This document shows positions 11,403 to 22,950 of a stretch of DNA of 64,000 nucleotides, piece by piece. This stretch comes from Inia geoffrensis. Its lineage: Eukaryota; Chordata; Mammalia; Artiodactyla; Iniidae. The position numbers and the translations under genes were made by a program. Position 1 is the stretch's first letter. Each line of letters opens with the position of its first letter. Where the stretch lies: the NCBI GenBank assembly GCA_036417435.1, contig CM070904.1:18086835-18150834 (forward strand). The letters are read 5' to 3'. Under the pieces are notes generated by a model, which saw nothing but the letters and a program-made list of their open reading frames with translations, was not told the DNA's origin and did not search any database.

Positions 11403-12739
11403 AGATGAAGTTTCTTTGTTAACCTCTGGGTTCATTATACAGCAGGAATCTTCATTACTGTGTCATTATTTCCTTTAGTAGGAGATATTTCTCATACTGT
11501 TACCGGAATACACCTAGCGAAAATCTTACCCCTGTGCACACTCACAAAGTACTAGGCAGACACTGTTGAGTGTCAAGAAGTCTATCGTAAATTATAAATG
11601 CCCTGTATATCTCTCATATTTTTGTTATATCAGTCAAAGATTGATTTGCACTATATCTGGGGCAGCAGAATAAAATATACACATAAAGGAAACAGGGAGT
11701 CCTAAGTTACTTCGCTACTGAATGCGGGCAAGGTGAGGTGAGAGAAGATGACTAAAATGGAGAAATGCTATATGTTGACTTGTATTGTCTGAACCTTCCA
11801 GGAACACTGCCACCCTTCTGCCTTATCATACAATCTATGTAATAATTCCCCTCAACATTATTATATTACAAAATTTAGGTTCTTTTCCAGTGATGCTTTC
11901 ATAACATTAAAATATGCCCCAATCTGTGGAGTAATTGTCATGTATACTATGTACATGTATTATAATATCTCAAGCAAAATCAAATTTGCTATGGGAACCT
12001 TATGCTTCATTTACCTTGATTCTGCTATTGCTAGACAACTCAGTATAGCATGTGTTATGAGAAGAAATAAAAAATGAACAGCCCCAAGTTCTTTATAGAT
12101 TCTCCAATAGTTAATCATATTCTGATGCAGATCTACTGGAGAATTTTCAAATGCCAAGTCAAGTATGACTGGGCATCAAAGATTATAAACATTTGGTGGT
12201 GGAGGGGGGAATTCATATTATTATGGAAGAGTGGAAGCCATTTGTATTATTTTAGCATTGAAGGACACTTATCTGACTTAAAGAAAAGAATTTTTTTTGT
12301 TTCTTGAAAGGAAAGATGAAATGGCATATATCACTTTGGGCAGAATTCTCCAGAAACTATAACCTACAGCTACAGCATTTATCTGAAACTCTGTAGTTTA
12401 TTTTAAAGGTCGTGGCGGTATAATTCTGACTTTAGCAAGCAGGAACATTTTCAAAAAATGTAGCCTAATTTTATTGTTCATCTTTAAATATTCATTTCAT
12501 ATTTGATGGGCTAGAAATTTGAAATTCAAATTACTTCCTTTTCCTTTATTCTTAGCAAAATCATCTAAGAGTAAGAGGTGCAGTTCATTTATAACAAAAT
12601 AGAAATAAAATAAAGTTCATAATTCAACAGGAACTAATTAAAATTATTTGAAAGTCAGTTTACAGGTGAGTAAACTGTTAATTCCAGTTACATCACTTAG
12701 ATTCTTTATAAGTTATTTCAGGAAAATTATTCATCTACT
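11403..12739. other. unassigned AT-rich DNA
   Basis: No gene or identifiable repeat. A 77-codon frame at 12074-12307 is not recognisable. Confidence 0.4.
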
Positions 12740-12920
12740 GAATCACTGAATCACAGATTTGAAAAGGACATTAAAATTCACTTCCTACAAAACCCTCATA
12801 TTACTGATGAGGTCTAGAGAGGTTCCTCAGCAAGTATAAGGTCACTTTTTAAGAAGTTACAAAGTGAAGAGTCAAATTTAGGTCTACTGTTTCCAAGTCC
12901 TCTGCACTTTCTAAGAAATA
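12740..12920. mobile_element. possible old MIR-like SINE
   Basis: 'gaatcacagatttgaaaagg', 'acattaaaattcacttcct', 'attactgatgaggtctagag' and 'aggtcactttttaa' follow the order of an ancient MIR-related repeat (a GAAAGGACCTTAGA-type block, ACAGATGAGGAAACTGAG, then GGTCAC). Confidence 0.35.
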
Positions 12921-13301
12921 CTTGGCCAGGCCATACTAGATATTGAGTAAATCTCCCTAGTATCTCAGGGTCCAAGATCTCACCAGTGTACCTTGTCTCA
13001 AGCCCAGAATCAGGGGTAGTAGGTGATACTGGGTCTCCCATGTGGTCACTCATTTTCAGTAAGACACTGTATTCCCAAGGATGTCTCTGTCCAGAAGATC
13101 TAAGCAGAGGTCAATGAACGAGCCTAATTTTTCTGGAAAACAGTATCATAAGTTTCTCAAGCTGACACATGCAGGCTGCTAATATCAAGCACATTTGATA
13201 CAAAATCTCTTAACATAAATGTCCATTTATTGGAGCTAGTGGTCAGGCAGGAAACAGGATTTGGGTCACCATTTCCTTTGCACCCATTTCTTGGCACCCC
13301 C
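12921..13301. other. unassigned DNA
   Basis: Nothing recognised. Confidence 0.35.
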
Positions 13302-13741
13302 ATTTCCTAGGGCTGCTGTAACAAAGCACCAAAAACTGAGAAGCTTAAAGCAACAGAAATCCTCTCACAGGTCTGGAGACTAGAAGTCTGAAACCAGGTT
13401 GGTGGCGGGGCAAAGTTCTCTGTGAAGGCTATGACAGAGAATCTGTTCCATGCTTCTTTCCTAGCTTCTGGTGGTCGCTGGCAAAACGTGGTGTTTCTTG
13501 GCTTGCAGCGGCATTATTCCAATTTCCCCGGCTGTTTCCACAGAGCCTTCTTCCCTCTGGATGTGTGTCTCTATGTCTCCAGACTGTCCCGTCTTTACAA
13601 GAGCCCACCTTAATCCAGTGTAAACTTATTTTTACTTAATTGCATCTGAAAAATTCCTATTACCAAGTAACTTCACTTTCAGAGGCACTGGAGGTTAGGA
13701 CTTCAACACATCTTTTTGGGGAACACAATTCAACCCATGAT
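13302..13741 (-). mobile_element. MLT1-type solo LTR (ERVL-MaLR), ancient
   Basis: The reverse-complement MLT1 order is present: ctagggctgctgtaacaaag, gaagcttaaagcaacagaa, ctcacaggtctggagac, a 'ccaccttaatccagtgt' block, 'ggttaggacttcaacacatc' and 'aacacaattcaacccatga'. The roughly 440 bp is LTR length only. No internal retroviral coding sequence is next to it, so it is a solo LTR. Divergence is high, as expected for a family that predates placental orders. Confidence 0.85.
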
Positions 13742-15373
13742 GGCTCCCAAACAGATTACGTTTAATAAAGGCAGTGCTTAGTGCTTCCTCAGGAATCAGT
13801 GGATACACTCTTGGATAATTGTTGTTTGAACTAATCATAAATATTCGGCTAACTCAGAAAAAAAATTTTTTTAAATAGCTAGGAATTGGTATAGGAATTT
13901 TTTAAAAGTCAGAAATGAGGCATCTTCCCTAATGTGTCAGGACACGTACAGCCACTGCAGAGATCGGGCAGTAGTCCCTGGTGAGTGGGTTCTTTCATCA
14001 CTCTTATTATAATTCACTAGAACATCCACTTTTGAACTTTGTGTTTTAAATTTTTACTTACTAGGGAATTTAAACTATCTATATAGTCTCCTCTCATATC
14101 TGTTTATCTGACAGGAACTCTGAGGTCCTCATGCTACACACACTCCCTGGACAGAGACATTCCAAAGTGTCTGACACAAATTAGTGTTTGCTCACGTTCT
14201 AGAAGGTATAATAATTCCACTCAGGAGCAGGTACCAACACCGGGTTTACAGGGCACAAACTGTGGGATACACCTGGAGAGTGGTGCTCAGTTGATCCCCT
14301 TATACCTGTTACAAAAGTCTGGTTATCTCATTTTTTTTACTTTTTGTAAGTGCTCTGCTGTCACATATATATATATACACATACACATACATATGAAAGA
14401 TTGTAACTTCTTTAAGTAAGGAAGAAATTGAAACCTGACTCATCTTGATAAACTTCACAGAAGTTAATATAATGTCTTGCACATAACAAGGGTTTAGAGA
14501 ATATCTGCAGAGTAAATAAACTGATGAGTTTTTAAGCCAACACTGGTTATAGATGAATCAAATTAGGCTTGAATTTAGAAAACGCCAAGAAGCTTAAACA
14601 ATTTTTCACTTGCTAATATATCTGATCAAGGCATTGTTTAATGAGTTGGTCTCACATAATCATACAAAGAAATTTCATCAAATTTAGTAACATGTTATTT
14701 GGCAAAAATAAACATGTTGAATAATAATTATACCTTGTCTTCTCACAATGGGTTACTCTTAAACTATGTATAAAGAACAAAATTATTTCTACTTTATGAT
14801 TTTAAATATAGAAGAAAGGAAAAAACATTTAAAATAATTAGTATGTAGATTTGACAAGCTGGATTTATTTAAACAAGTATATAAAATTCAAATAATACTG
14901 ACTAACGACTAATATTTTAATTTTAAGCTATCAAGCTAAATTACGACTGGGAAATGATGCCCTGAAAGGTTGCCATTTAAAACATAATGGGGGGAAAATG
15001 CCTATTTCTGGTCATTCAAGTTTGAGTTTAGAGCTAACAAAATCAATTTCTCTTTAAATGTCCGTTAATGACCACCAGGAATAAAAAGAAAGAACAGGGA
15101 AACAGAAATAGAATTGGTTACATTAGAAATTTTTGAATAAACTTTTTATAGTATCTTTTGGATCTTAAAAGTGTAGGTCTGGGCCGATGACAAATTACCA
15201 GGAAATTGAACCTGCACTTTAACCTTCTAGTTTTGGAGCATGGCAGAGCCAGCTAGCACCAAGTTTACATGCTCTTCAGATCCCCAGCAAGCCCAGGTTT
15301 ATGATCGTTCCATGTTCCAACGATCGTTCCATCTTTCCTTTTTCCAATGCTTTACCACTAAGATTTTGAGATA
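13742..15373. other. mostly unassigned DNA
   Basis: It holds a short TA/CA microsatellite at 14363-14394, a possible L2 3' tail at 14462-14525 (atgtcttgcacataacaagg), and an 11-bp direct repeat gatcgttccat at 15303-15313 and 15322-15332. No gene. Confidence 0.4.
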
Positions 15374-15701
15374 AAAATGGTGCTTATGGGACTTCCCTGG
15401 TGGTGCAGTGGTAAAGCATCCGCCTGCCAATGCAGGGGACATGGGTTCGATCCCTGCTGGTCCGGGAGGATCCCACATGCCGTGGAGCAACTAAGCCCGT
15501 GCGCCACAACTACTGAGCCTGCGCTCTAGAGCCTGCGAGCCACAACTACTGAGCCCCCGCGCCTAGAGCCCGTGCTCCACAACAAGAGAAGCCACCACAA
15601 TGAGAAGCCCGCACACTGCAACTAGAGAAAGCCCGCACGCAGGAACAAAGACCCAACGCAGCCAAAAATAAATTAATTAATTTTTTTAAAATGGTGCTTA
15701 T
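15374..15701 (+). mobile_element. CHR-type SINE, long class, with 14-bp TSD
   Basis: A full-length copy of about 300 bp. It starts gggacttccctggtggtgca at 15388, has a good B-box (gggttcgatccc) and carries the duplicated ccacaactactgagc segment absent from the short class. It ends cagccaaaaataaattaatt. The perfect target duplication is aaaatggtgcttat, at 15374-15387 and 15688-15701. Confidence 0.95.
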
Positions 15702-17825
15702 ATACTTGATTTTATCTTTTTTTCTTTTAATTTTTGTTTTCTCTTAACTTGGTTTGACCACTATTTTCTCATCTACTCATTCCTCACCATTCTTCTATGT
15801 ACCTGACCACACACAAGCACACTTCTACAGTCTTCAAAAGAAATTTTGCCTCATTTGCTACATATACTTATCACCAAGCACAACACTACATAACAGGTGT
15901 TTAATTATATCAGGGTGTCTCTTTTTCCCTTTGAAGACTATGGGAACAATAGATGGCTGGTATTTGTTGTAAGATGGTTTACTTCCATGATATCTATAAC
16001 AATGTGTAAGGACTTTATTTTCCCTTTTCCTCCTCTCTTTTATCTTCTGCAAATTATTCTTTCCTCTGCTCTACAAATGTATGACCACCTTTCCGTCCAT
16101 TCCATTGAGGTTGTTCCAAAAATTTTTTGAACAAACTCCTCACCTATCTCCATTTTAACAACAGATGCATCCCAAAGGTCAGGAAGAAAATGGGAATCAA
16201 ATCCTTAGTTATCACATGATTTGACCATCATTTTTGAAATCAAAAATTTTGACTAGTTCAATGGATTCACATACTGAGAATGTTTGCTAAGAATTACCCA
16301 TTTTCAGATGAATTGCAAAGACATACGAATAACACTGAATCACAACACATCGAAGCCTACATAAACATACGAGATTGTCTTTAAATTTTGTAATCGCTAC
16401 TGCAGACTTTGACTAGAAGTCATATGTTTCTGACCACCAAATTTTAACAAGCTTCTCTTCTTGACAGAATTTAGTCCCGCTCTCAGCAGAGTCAGAAATA
16501 ATGGAATTGCTCATTAAAAATAATGAGATGCCATTGTAATGAATCCTGATCTATAGCTTCTCTCTCTGAAATAATTTTTTCAATGGAAAAAATAATTAGA
16601 TCCTATGGAGGTCCTCACCTTGGGATATAAAAGGTAACCACAAAACCACACTTAATTATGTAAACTGAATACTTTAAGAACGATGTTACCAAGAAGTTTC
16701 CATTCCATACCAGGTACCAGGTTGACTAGAAAAAGAAGTTACATTTGATAATGAAATGGACCTGGAGAAGAAAGACGAAAAAGAAACAAGAGGACACTAT
16801 CACTCCTTTGCTTCCGGGAGCCATTGTAACTCCTTTTCCTGAAGAATTTATCCTGATAGAAGAAGGGACACTAGTCAGTGAAAGGTTAATCTCATTTCTC
16901 AACCCATTAGACATTTGCACTCTTCAAACTTCTAAACGCACTTTTCTTGCCTTAACTTCCTCTTTCATGCTGTGAAAATGGAACATAATTTTTTACTGAA
17001 GCCGTGTAGAAGTTTAGCAAGGAATCAAAAGTTATAATTAGGTGAGTCATTTACACTTATGTGGCTCATCTGTCATCTAGTTAGGCTGCCTACCTGTCTG
17101 GGAACCCAAGAAGGAACAGAAACACCTGGAATCTCATATCAAGCACAGTTTACTTGCTTGTAGAGTGTAGCAGGTCTTTGTCTGAATGGCAGTGGGATAG
17201 TAAGAGCAGGAAAAAAATGGGCCAGACAGGAATTACTTTTTTTCATTAATTCCCAAATAATATCTGAAAGATAAAAACTAATGATTCAACAGTGAGACTG
17301 AACACCAATGAGAAGAGGTGCTCTGTTGACATTAATAACATCAATCAGACTGTTGGAAGTAGACCTGGAGGGCCGTGGATTCCTCTGGGGGATTCAGTAC
17401 CTTTCTAGCTGCCTATTTTGTGAGAGAAAAAGTAACAGTATTCACCACCCAGAGGGCCTGGTGCACAGGTATTCCCACAGAGAATGTTCTTTTAATCTCA
17501 AGCATTTAGTCCATAGAGGTCTGTTTTAACCTGAAGGCTTTGCCTGCAACCACACCAACACACAACTCCCCATGACCTACCTGCAGAGAATTCCCTTAGC
17601 TTCAGGCCTCACTAATCTGTATTTGAATTCAAGGTCAGGATAGAAATAAAGAAAAGCTCTGCCTTGTTGAAGGGTTGTTGACAACTCGTTGTCAGACACA
17701 AGACCATTTGGAGGAAACAATAAATGCACAGAAACAAAGTTCAAACAAAATGACCTTTAGGGGGGCCTGGGCACTTGTTTTCTTTTTCTCCTCATTCCTC
17801 CCAGAGCCTGGGTTATTCAGTAGTG
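15702..17825. other. unassigned DNA
   Basis: Over 2 kb with no repeat or gene that I can name. Overlapping short frames on both strands at 15754-16130 and 16726-16975 have no family resemblance. The sequence is AT-rich with few CpGs. Confidence 0.4.
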
Positions 17826-18256
17826 CACTAGTTTTCTAGGGCTGCCCTAACAAATTACCACAAACTGGAGGGCCTAAAAAATCAGAAACTTAGTTTGTCA
17901 TAATTCTGGAGAGGCGAAATCCAAAAATCAGGGTGTCTACAGGGCCAGCCTCCTCCAGAGGATATAGGGGAGATTCTCTCCAAGTGCCTGGTAGCTCCAG
18001 GTACTCCTTAATTTGTGACTGCATTACTCCAATCTCTACCTCCATCTTCACCTGGGCTTCTCTTCTGTTTCTTCTCCTCTTCTGTCTCTTATAAGGATAC
18101 TTAATGTTGGATTGAGGACATATCCAGGTAATCTAGGATAATATCCTCTCAAGATCCTTAATTAAATTATATCTGTACAGATCCTGTTTTTCCAAATAAG
18201 GTCATATTTCACAGCTTCCAAGGTGTGGAGATAACTTTTTGGGTGGTCACCATTAC
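17826..18256 (-). mobile_element. MLT1-type solo LTR (ERVL-MaLR), ancient
   Basis: The second MLT1 copy is in the same orientation as the first: ctagttttctagggctgccc, acaaattaccacaaactgga, cataattctggagaggc, cttctgtctcttataaggat and 'tccaaataaggtcatatttc'. It is LTR-sized with no adjoining internal region. It differs enough from the copy at 13.3 kb that the two are separate insertions. Confidence 0.85.
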
Positions 18257-18976
18257 TGGGGTAGTAGACTTAGGCTGAGACTGAAGACTATATAATTCCC
18301 CCCACCTCCACTCCGAACATGAACTCTAAAATCTATGAGAGACTGAATCTTGCTTAGAAACTCTAAAGAATTAAATTTCTTTCAAACGCTCCATTCTGCA
18401 TTTGGAGGAATGGATCAGGGAAGAGCACACTTGTAGAAGATGTGCTTGGCTTTTATAGAGAATAAAACCTGACGGGCAGTTTAAATTGGACATCTATTAT
18501 GACACACCTTCAGATAGGTGTTTTGCAAATAAAAGTCAACTTGACTAAGAAAGCTGAAATATGTACAGGGTTTGTGGTTAAATGATCAGGTGAATCTGAT
18601 GCAACTGCTGCTTAGACACTCTCTGCCCACGATCTTGGTACCTAAACACACTCTATAGGATGAATTTAATGCCAACTCCTGGGAATAAAGCAAAATCCTG
18701 TTATTTTGTAATAGAAATTACCTTCTCAATTAAGGCAACTAAGAAGATGGAGAAAGCCCACAGGCTTTAATAAAATCTCTCTGGGGCTCTATTAAGATGC
18801 ACCCCTAGAAGTTGCATTTGCTCACATGCCTGCCTCTTCAATCAGGTAGAAATTACAGACTTAGTCTAGGCCAATCTTGTCAAGATTGGATGCTTTCTCT
18901 AAAAATTCACTTAAAGACTTAAACTTATAGCTTTAAGTAATTTCCTGGGCAGAGGAATCTGCCAGCACTTCCCCTT
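18257..18976. other. unassigned DNA
   Basis: No recognisable feature. Confidence 0.4.
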
Positions 18977-19312
18977 TCCTTCCTACTTTCTTGTTTTTTT
19001 TTTTAATAAATTTATTTATTTATTTTTGGCTGTGTTGGGTCTTCATTGTGGTGCACGGGCTTCTCATTGCAGTAGCTTCTCTCGTTGCAGAGCACGGGCT
19101 CTAGGCACGTGGGCTTCAGTAGTTGCAGCACGTGGGCTCAGTAGTTGTGGCTTGTGGGCTCTAGAGCACAGGCTCAGTAGTTGTGGCTTGTGGGCTTAGC
19201 TGTTCCGCAGCATGTGGGATCTTCCTGGACCAGGGCTCGAACCCATGTCCCTTGCATTGGGAGATGGATTCTTAACCACTGCGCCACCAGGGAAGTCCCT
19301 CCTTCCTACTTT
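18977..19312 (-). mobile_element. CHR-type SINE, long class, with 13-bp TSD
   Basis: On the plus strand it opens with a T-rich tail and tttttggctgtgttgggtct, and closes with actgcgccaccagggaagtc. The target duplication tccttcctacttt is at 18977-18989 and 19300-19312. The three 'agtagttgtggc/agtagttgcagc' blocks are the internal repeats of the long class. Confidence 0.95.
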
Positions 19313-19450
19313 TGAATTCCTAAAGAATTGACTGTGGTTCCTCCAGCCTTGTTTAACTTTCCTCCCCTCATCTATCCACCTGCCTTCTTCATCCCTTGTG
19401 TGCCTTGACCCAATTTCTTCATGGATGTCTTCATGAAACTCTTTGCTAAT

Positions 19451-19560
19451 CAGAGTGTGGTTCATGGATTGTAACCACTTGGGAGCTTGTTAGACAGCAG
19501 CACCTCAACACACCCTGGACTTCCCATCCTCATCTTAACAATTAAAGTGTGAGACTCATT
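19451..19560. mobile_element. MER20-like hAT miniature element fragment
   Basis: 'cagagtgtggttcatggatt' and 'cttgggagcttgttagacag' match the MER20 order (AGTGTGGTCC, then GGGAGCTTGTTAGAAATGCAG). It is partial and diverged. Confidence 0.5.
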
Positions 19561-19671
19561 TCCCAACTCCCATTTGCTTCCTAGATTATGACATTTGCTT
19601 TAGCCAGGACTCCCAGGGAGCATGCTCTCTTGTTTAAGGCTCCACTTCTTCAACTGCTATTTGTGTAGACA

Positions 19672-19873
19672 AGTGGATTTCAACCTTAGCTGCACATGAC
19701 AATTGGCTGAGTAGCGGTGGTTATTTTTTTTCACCAGAAGAATCCCACCCTCAGAGATCTTAATTTAATTTGTCTGGGGTGGAGCCCAGACACAGTCTTT
19801 TTCTTTTCTTTTTTTTTTTTTTCTTTTTGAATTTTCCCAGGAGATTCTAATGTGCAACCACATTTGAGAACAC
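19672..19873 (+). mobile_element. MER5A-like hAT miniature element with internal T tract
   Basis: 'gtggatttcaaccttagctg', 'cacatgacaattgg', 'gtctggggtggagcccagac' and 'gattctaatgtgcaaccaca', ending 'tttgagaacacc', fit MER5A end to end. A T-rich expansion at about 19798-19830 lies where the family has a short T/A run. Confidence 0.7.
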
Positions 19874-19888
19874 CATCATAGAAGGGTG

Positions 19889-20068
19889 GTTTCAAAGTGC
19901 GGTTCTAGAGTTGGTAGCATTGGATCACCCAAACTTCTTAAAAATGCCAAGTTCTTTGGTTCCATCCCGGGCTTTCTAACCAGAAACTCTGGAGAAGGGC
20001 CCAGCAAGCTGTGTTTTAACAAGCCCTCCAAGTGATTTTGATCAAGGCTAGAGTCTGAGAAATACTGC
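19889..20068 (-). mobile_element. MER20-like hAT miniature element
   Basis: 'ttcaaagtgcggttctagag', 'gcattggatcaccc', 'aaaatgccaagttcttt', 'ttttaacaagccctccaagt' and 'gagtctgagaaatactg' give the nearly complete reverse order of MER20. Confidence 0.65.
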
Positions 20069-20359
20069 CATTGAGTATCTCTTGCCACTCACTCAAAGTT
20101 GTATGGAAGGTACACAAGGGAATACAGTCTGGTCCTTACCCTGGAGTTAACAAAAATGTACTTGGAAGGAACACTGAACATACAGACACACCCAAACATG
20201 ACCCATGTTTACAGATGTGTAGTTCTAGTCAGAATGTGATTAAGGTGAGTGAGTAGGAAAAAAAAAATTACTTTTGAGTATAAGAATTTCTATAGAAAGA
20301 GGAAACATATGCAGGTGATACAAGCATAAATAATAGGAGGGAGAGGGTGTTTAGGCAAC
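20069..20359. other. unassigned DNA
   Basis: Nothing recognised. Confidence 0.35.
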
Positions 20360-20620
20360 TAGAGTGGTCTATTAGTGGTTAAGAATCGCCTGCCAATGCA
20401 AGCAACACGGGTCCGAGCCCTGGTCCAGGAAGATCCCACGTGCCGCAGAGCAACTAAGCCCGTGCGCCACAACTACTGAAGCCCACGCACCTAGAGAAGC
20501 CCGCGCACCACAACGAAGAGTAGCCCCCGCTCGCTGCAACTAGAGAAAGTCCACACGCAACAATGAAGACCCAATGCAGCCAAAAATAAATAAAATAAAA
20601 TAATTTATTTAAAAAAAGAC
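20360..20620 (+). mobile_element. CHR-type SINE, long class, 5' end decayed
   Basis: From 'agtggttaagaatcgcctgc' it follows the long-class consensus through 'gtgcgccacaactactgaag' and 'ctgcaactagagaaagtcc' to 'cagccaaaaataaataaaat'. The first 10-15 bases do not match the usual start, and I could not find a target duplication. It is older than the other copies. Confidence 0.9.
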
Positions 20621-21569
20621 AGAGACCAAAAAAATAAATGGATGGTAGTCAAACTCTGTGGGATCTTGAATATCACTCTAAGCCATCCAGGTATTTCTAA
20701 AAATACCAGGAAAATATTTTGTGTATGAGTTGCAGCTAGCTAAAGTGAAGGAAGAGGACAGAGAAATTTTCAGGTACTGAAGAAAGCATGTACAAAGGCC
20801 CCGAGACAGGAAAAGCTATGGAATCTTCAACAGAAACCAAAATAGAATCTGCATGAAGCAGTCATTTAGGATGCAGCGTCTCTGAATGCTCATCTGTAAG
20901 GATGATGTGAGGCTGATTGTGCAGAGAACAGATTGATAGGACTTGGGAACTTGAAACTCCAATTTAATTCTACAAGACTCTCTGATTATACTTAACAGGA
21001 TTCATCCACACTTCCTCCATTTTTCTAATTCCCTTCTTTTAATGTAAAATAATGGATGCTCTGAACAACTAAAAAACTGAAAGTATGGAAATTTTATGAT
21101 ACAACACAACTTTAAAGGTTGCCATAGTAATTGCAGTATTGAAAAACAAACTTAATTGTGGGTGTGTGGCATTCCTCATTTGCAACTATAGCTTCAATTT
21201 TGGAGGACTACCATTTAATATCACATGCTGGGTTGATTCCCACTGCCATCAAAGCCATAAAGAAATAAAACGTAGTGGCCATTTGATGTTTTTTGATGCT
21301 TCATAGCCATTTCTACCCTTTGAATTAACAGAACCCTAATTTCTCCCTACCCTATAGTCCTGACACCACACACCTTCTACCAAAATTCTCTTACTGGATA
21401 TCAGAATATGTGCTCTCAGATGACACTTCAAGATTAGAGCATGGAACTCAGGTCTGGCCAATCAAAATGCCATATTCCCCTGATCTGGGACTGCCTGGAT
21501 CTTCATGGCACAAGACACTACATTGTGTAACTAGATGAGTTTATTCTAAAAGATTTCTAAAAATGAAAA
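20621..21569. other. unassigned DNA, possible old LINE scrap
   Basis: The segment 'catgtacaaaggccccgaga' with 'caggaaaagctatgg' (about 20788-20820) resembles an old mammal-wide LINE segment containing GTGCAAAGGCCCTGAGGCAGGAA. Nothing else was recognised. Confidence 0.3.
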
Positions 21570-21793
21570 TGTAAAGCATAGCCAAGAACATTTTTTAAAG
21601 TAGTACAATGAGGCAGAACTTGTCCTCCTAACTCTCAAAACACTAATGATAGTTAAATTTAAATTACTAATCTTCAGTAATTTAAATAGTGTGATATTAG
21701 TTAAGAAATAGTCAAATAGACCAATGGAATAGCATAGAGAATCCAGAAACAGAATCAGACAGACAGAATTTCTATTTGTAAGGATATCACTTC

Positions 21794-22194
21794 AAAATCG
21801 GTAAGGAAAGATGCTCAACAACGCTCATCATCAGGGAAATGCAAATCAAAATCACAATGAGATATCATCTAATGCTTATCAGAATGGCTATCATCAAAAA
21901 GAACACAAACAAATGTTGGCAAGGATGTAAAGAAAAGGGAAACCTTGTACTTTGTTGGCGGGAATGTAAATTGGTGCAGCTGCTGTGGAAAACAGTATGG
22001 AGGTTTCTTAAAAAAATAAACATAGAACTACCATATGACCCAGCAATTCCACTCCTGGGTATAACCTGAAATAACACAAAAACACTAATTTGTAAGGATA
22101 CATGCACCCCAATGTTCTTAGCAGCACTATTTACAGTAGCCAAGATATGGAAGCAACCTAAGTGTCCATCAACAGATGAATGGATAAAGATGTG

Positions 22195-22237
<43 letters not shown>

Positions 22238-22632
22238 GGAATACTACTCAGCCATAAAAAAGAACAAAATTTTGTCATTTGCAGCAACATGGATGGACTT
22301 GGAGGGTACTATGCTAAGTGAAACAAGTCAGACAAAGACAAATATAGTATCGTACCACTTGTATGCGGAATCTAAAAAATGCAACAAACTAGCAAATATA
22401 ACAAAAAATAAGCAGGCTCAAGATATAGAGAACAGACTAGTGGTTACCAGTGGGGGTGTCAGTATAGGGGTGGGGGAGTTAGAGGTACAAACTATTGAGT
22501 GTAAGATAGGCTACAAAGATGTATTGTACGACACAGGAAATACAGCCAATATTTTATAATAACTAAAAGGAATGTAACCTTTTAAAAATGTATAAAACTT
22601 TTTTTTCATTTGAAAAAAAATCAGTAAAGAAA
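21794..22632 (+). mobile_element. 5'-truncated LINE-1 (ORF2 C-terminus plus 3' UTR) with TSD
   Basis: The translation of 21839-22069 gives [20 protein letters not shown], and later frames give [15 protein letters not shown] and [20 protein letters not shown]. This is the C-terminal end of L1 ORF2p. Frames shift at the CA repeat (22197-22235). The 3' UTR runs to about 22600 with an A-rich end. The 16-bp target duplication is aaaatcggtaaggaaa (21794-21809) and aaaatcagtaaagaaa (22617-22632), with two mismatches. The inserted part is 21810-22616. It is dead through truncation. Confidence 0.9.
22197..22235. repeat. (AC)n microsatellite inside L1
   Basis: About 19 uninterrupted AC units lie between 'gatgtggtac' and 'aatggaatactactcagcc' of L1 ORF2. 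Confidence 0.97.
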
Positions 22633-22879
22633 TTAAACTACTTAAAAATAAGAGATTTCATAAATAATGGTAGAAAAACTGGCTATCTATTTGGAAATAT
22701 AAAATAAAAGCTAGACTCCTACTATGTCCCAGTCCAAAACTGAATTCCAGATAAAGTGCAAAATGGAAAATACTGTAAAATAGTTCCTTTCAAATTGTTG
22801 CTACGTATTACATAACATAGTGATTTTTTTAAAAATGCCAGGATCTATCACATAACCAATTAAGTGAAAATCTGTGAGG

Positions 22880-22950
22880 ATAGAACCCACACATCAGTAT
22901 TTTTAAAGCTTTTCTGGTCATTAATTTATAGCAAAGTTTGAGAACCACTG
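22880..22950. mobile_element. MER5A-like fragment
   Basis: 'cacatcagtatttttaaagc' and 'aaagtttgagaaccactgct' match the terminal half of MER5A. Confidence 0.5.

Larger units (their letters stand above)
21570..22800 (+). mobile_element. old L1 ORF2 relic, split by a younger L1
   Basis: The outer element is 21570-21793 plus 22633-22800. The left piece has 'gtagtacaatgaggcagaac' and 'accaatggaatagcatagag'. The right piece has 'gtagaaaaactggctatct' and 'ctgaattccagataaagtgc'. In an intact L1 ORF2 these blocks follow one another in this order. The break lies exactly where the younger L1 and its target duplication sit, so the two pieces were once continuous. Confidence 0.65.

Noticed and set aside
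15303..15332. 11-bp direct repeat gatcgttccat twice, considered as a target duplication or CRISPR-like unit
   Set aside because: The copies are 8 bases apart with nothing inserted between them. It is a small tandem duplication in a eukaryotic genome.
13302..18256. The two same-orientation MLT1 LTRs as ends of one provirus
   Set aside because: They differ clearly in sequence, and the 4 kb between them shows no retroviral internal sequence and contains a separate SINE. They are independent solo LTRs.
20360..20620. SINE with an odd start, considered as a tRNA gene
   Set aside because: It is a decayed CHR SINE. The tRNA-like cloverleaf is not preserved and the rest of the SINE follows.
21865..22290. 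141-codon minus-strand frame with a run of Cys-Val
   Set aside because: It is the antisense shadow of the L1 ORF2 tail, and its Cys-Val run is the (AC)n microsatellite.
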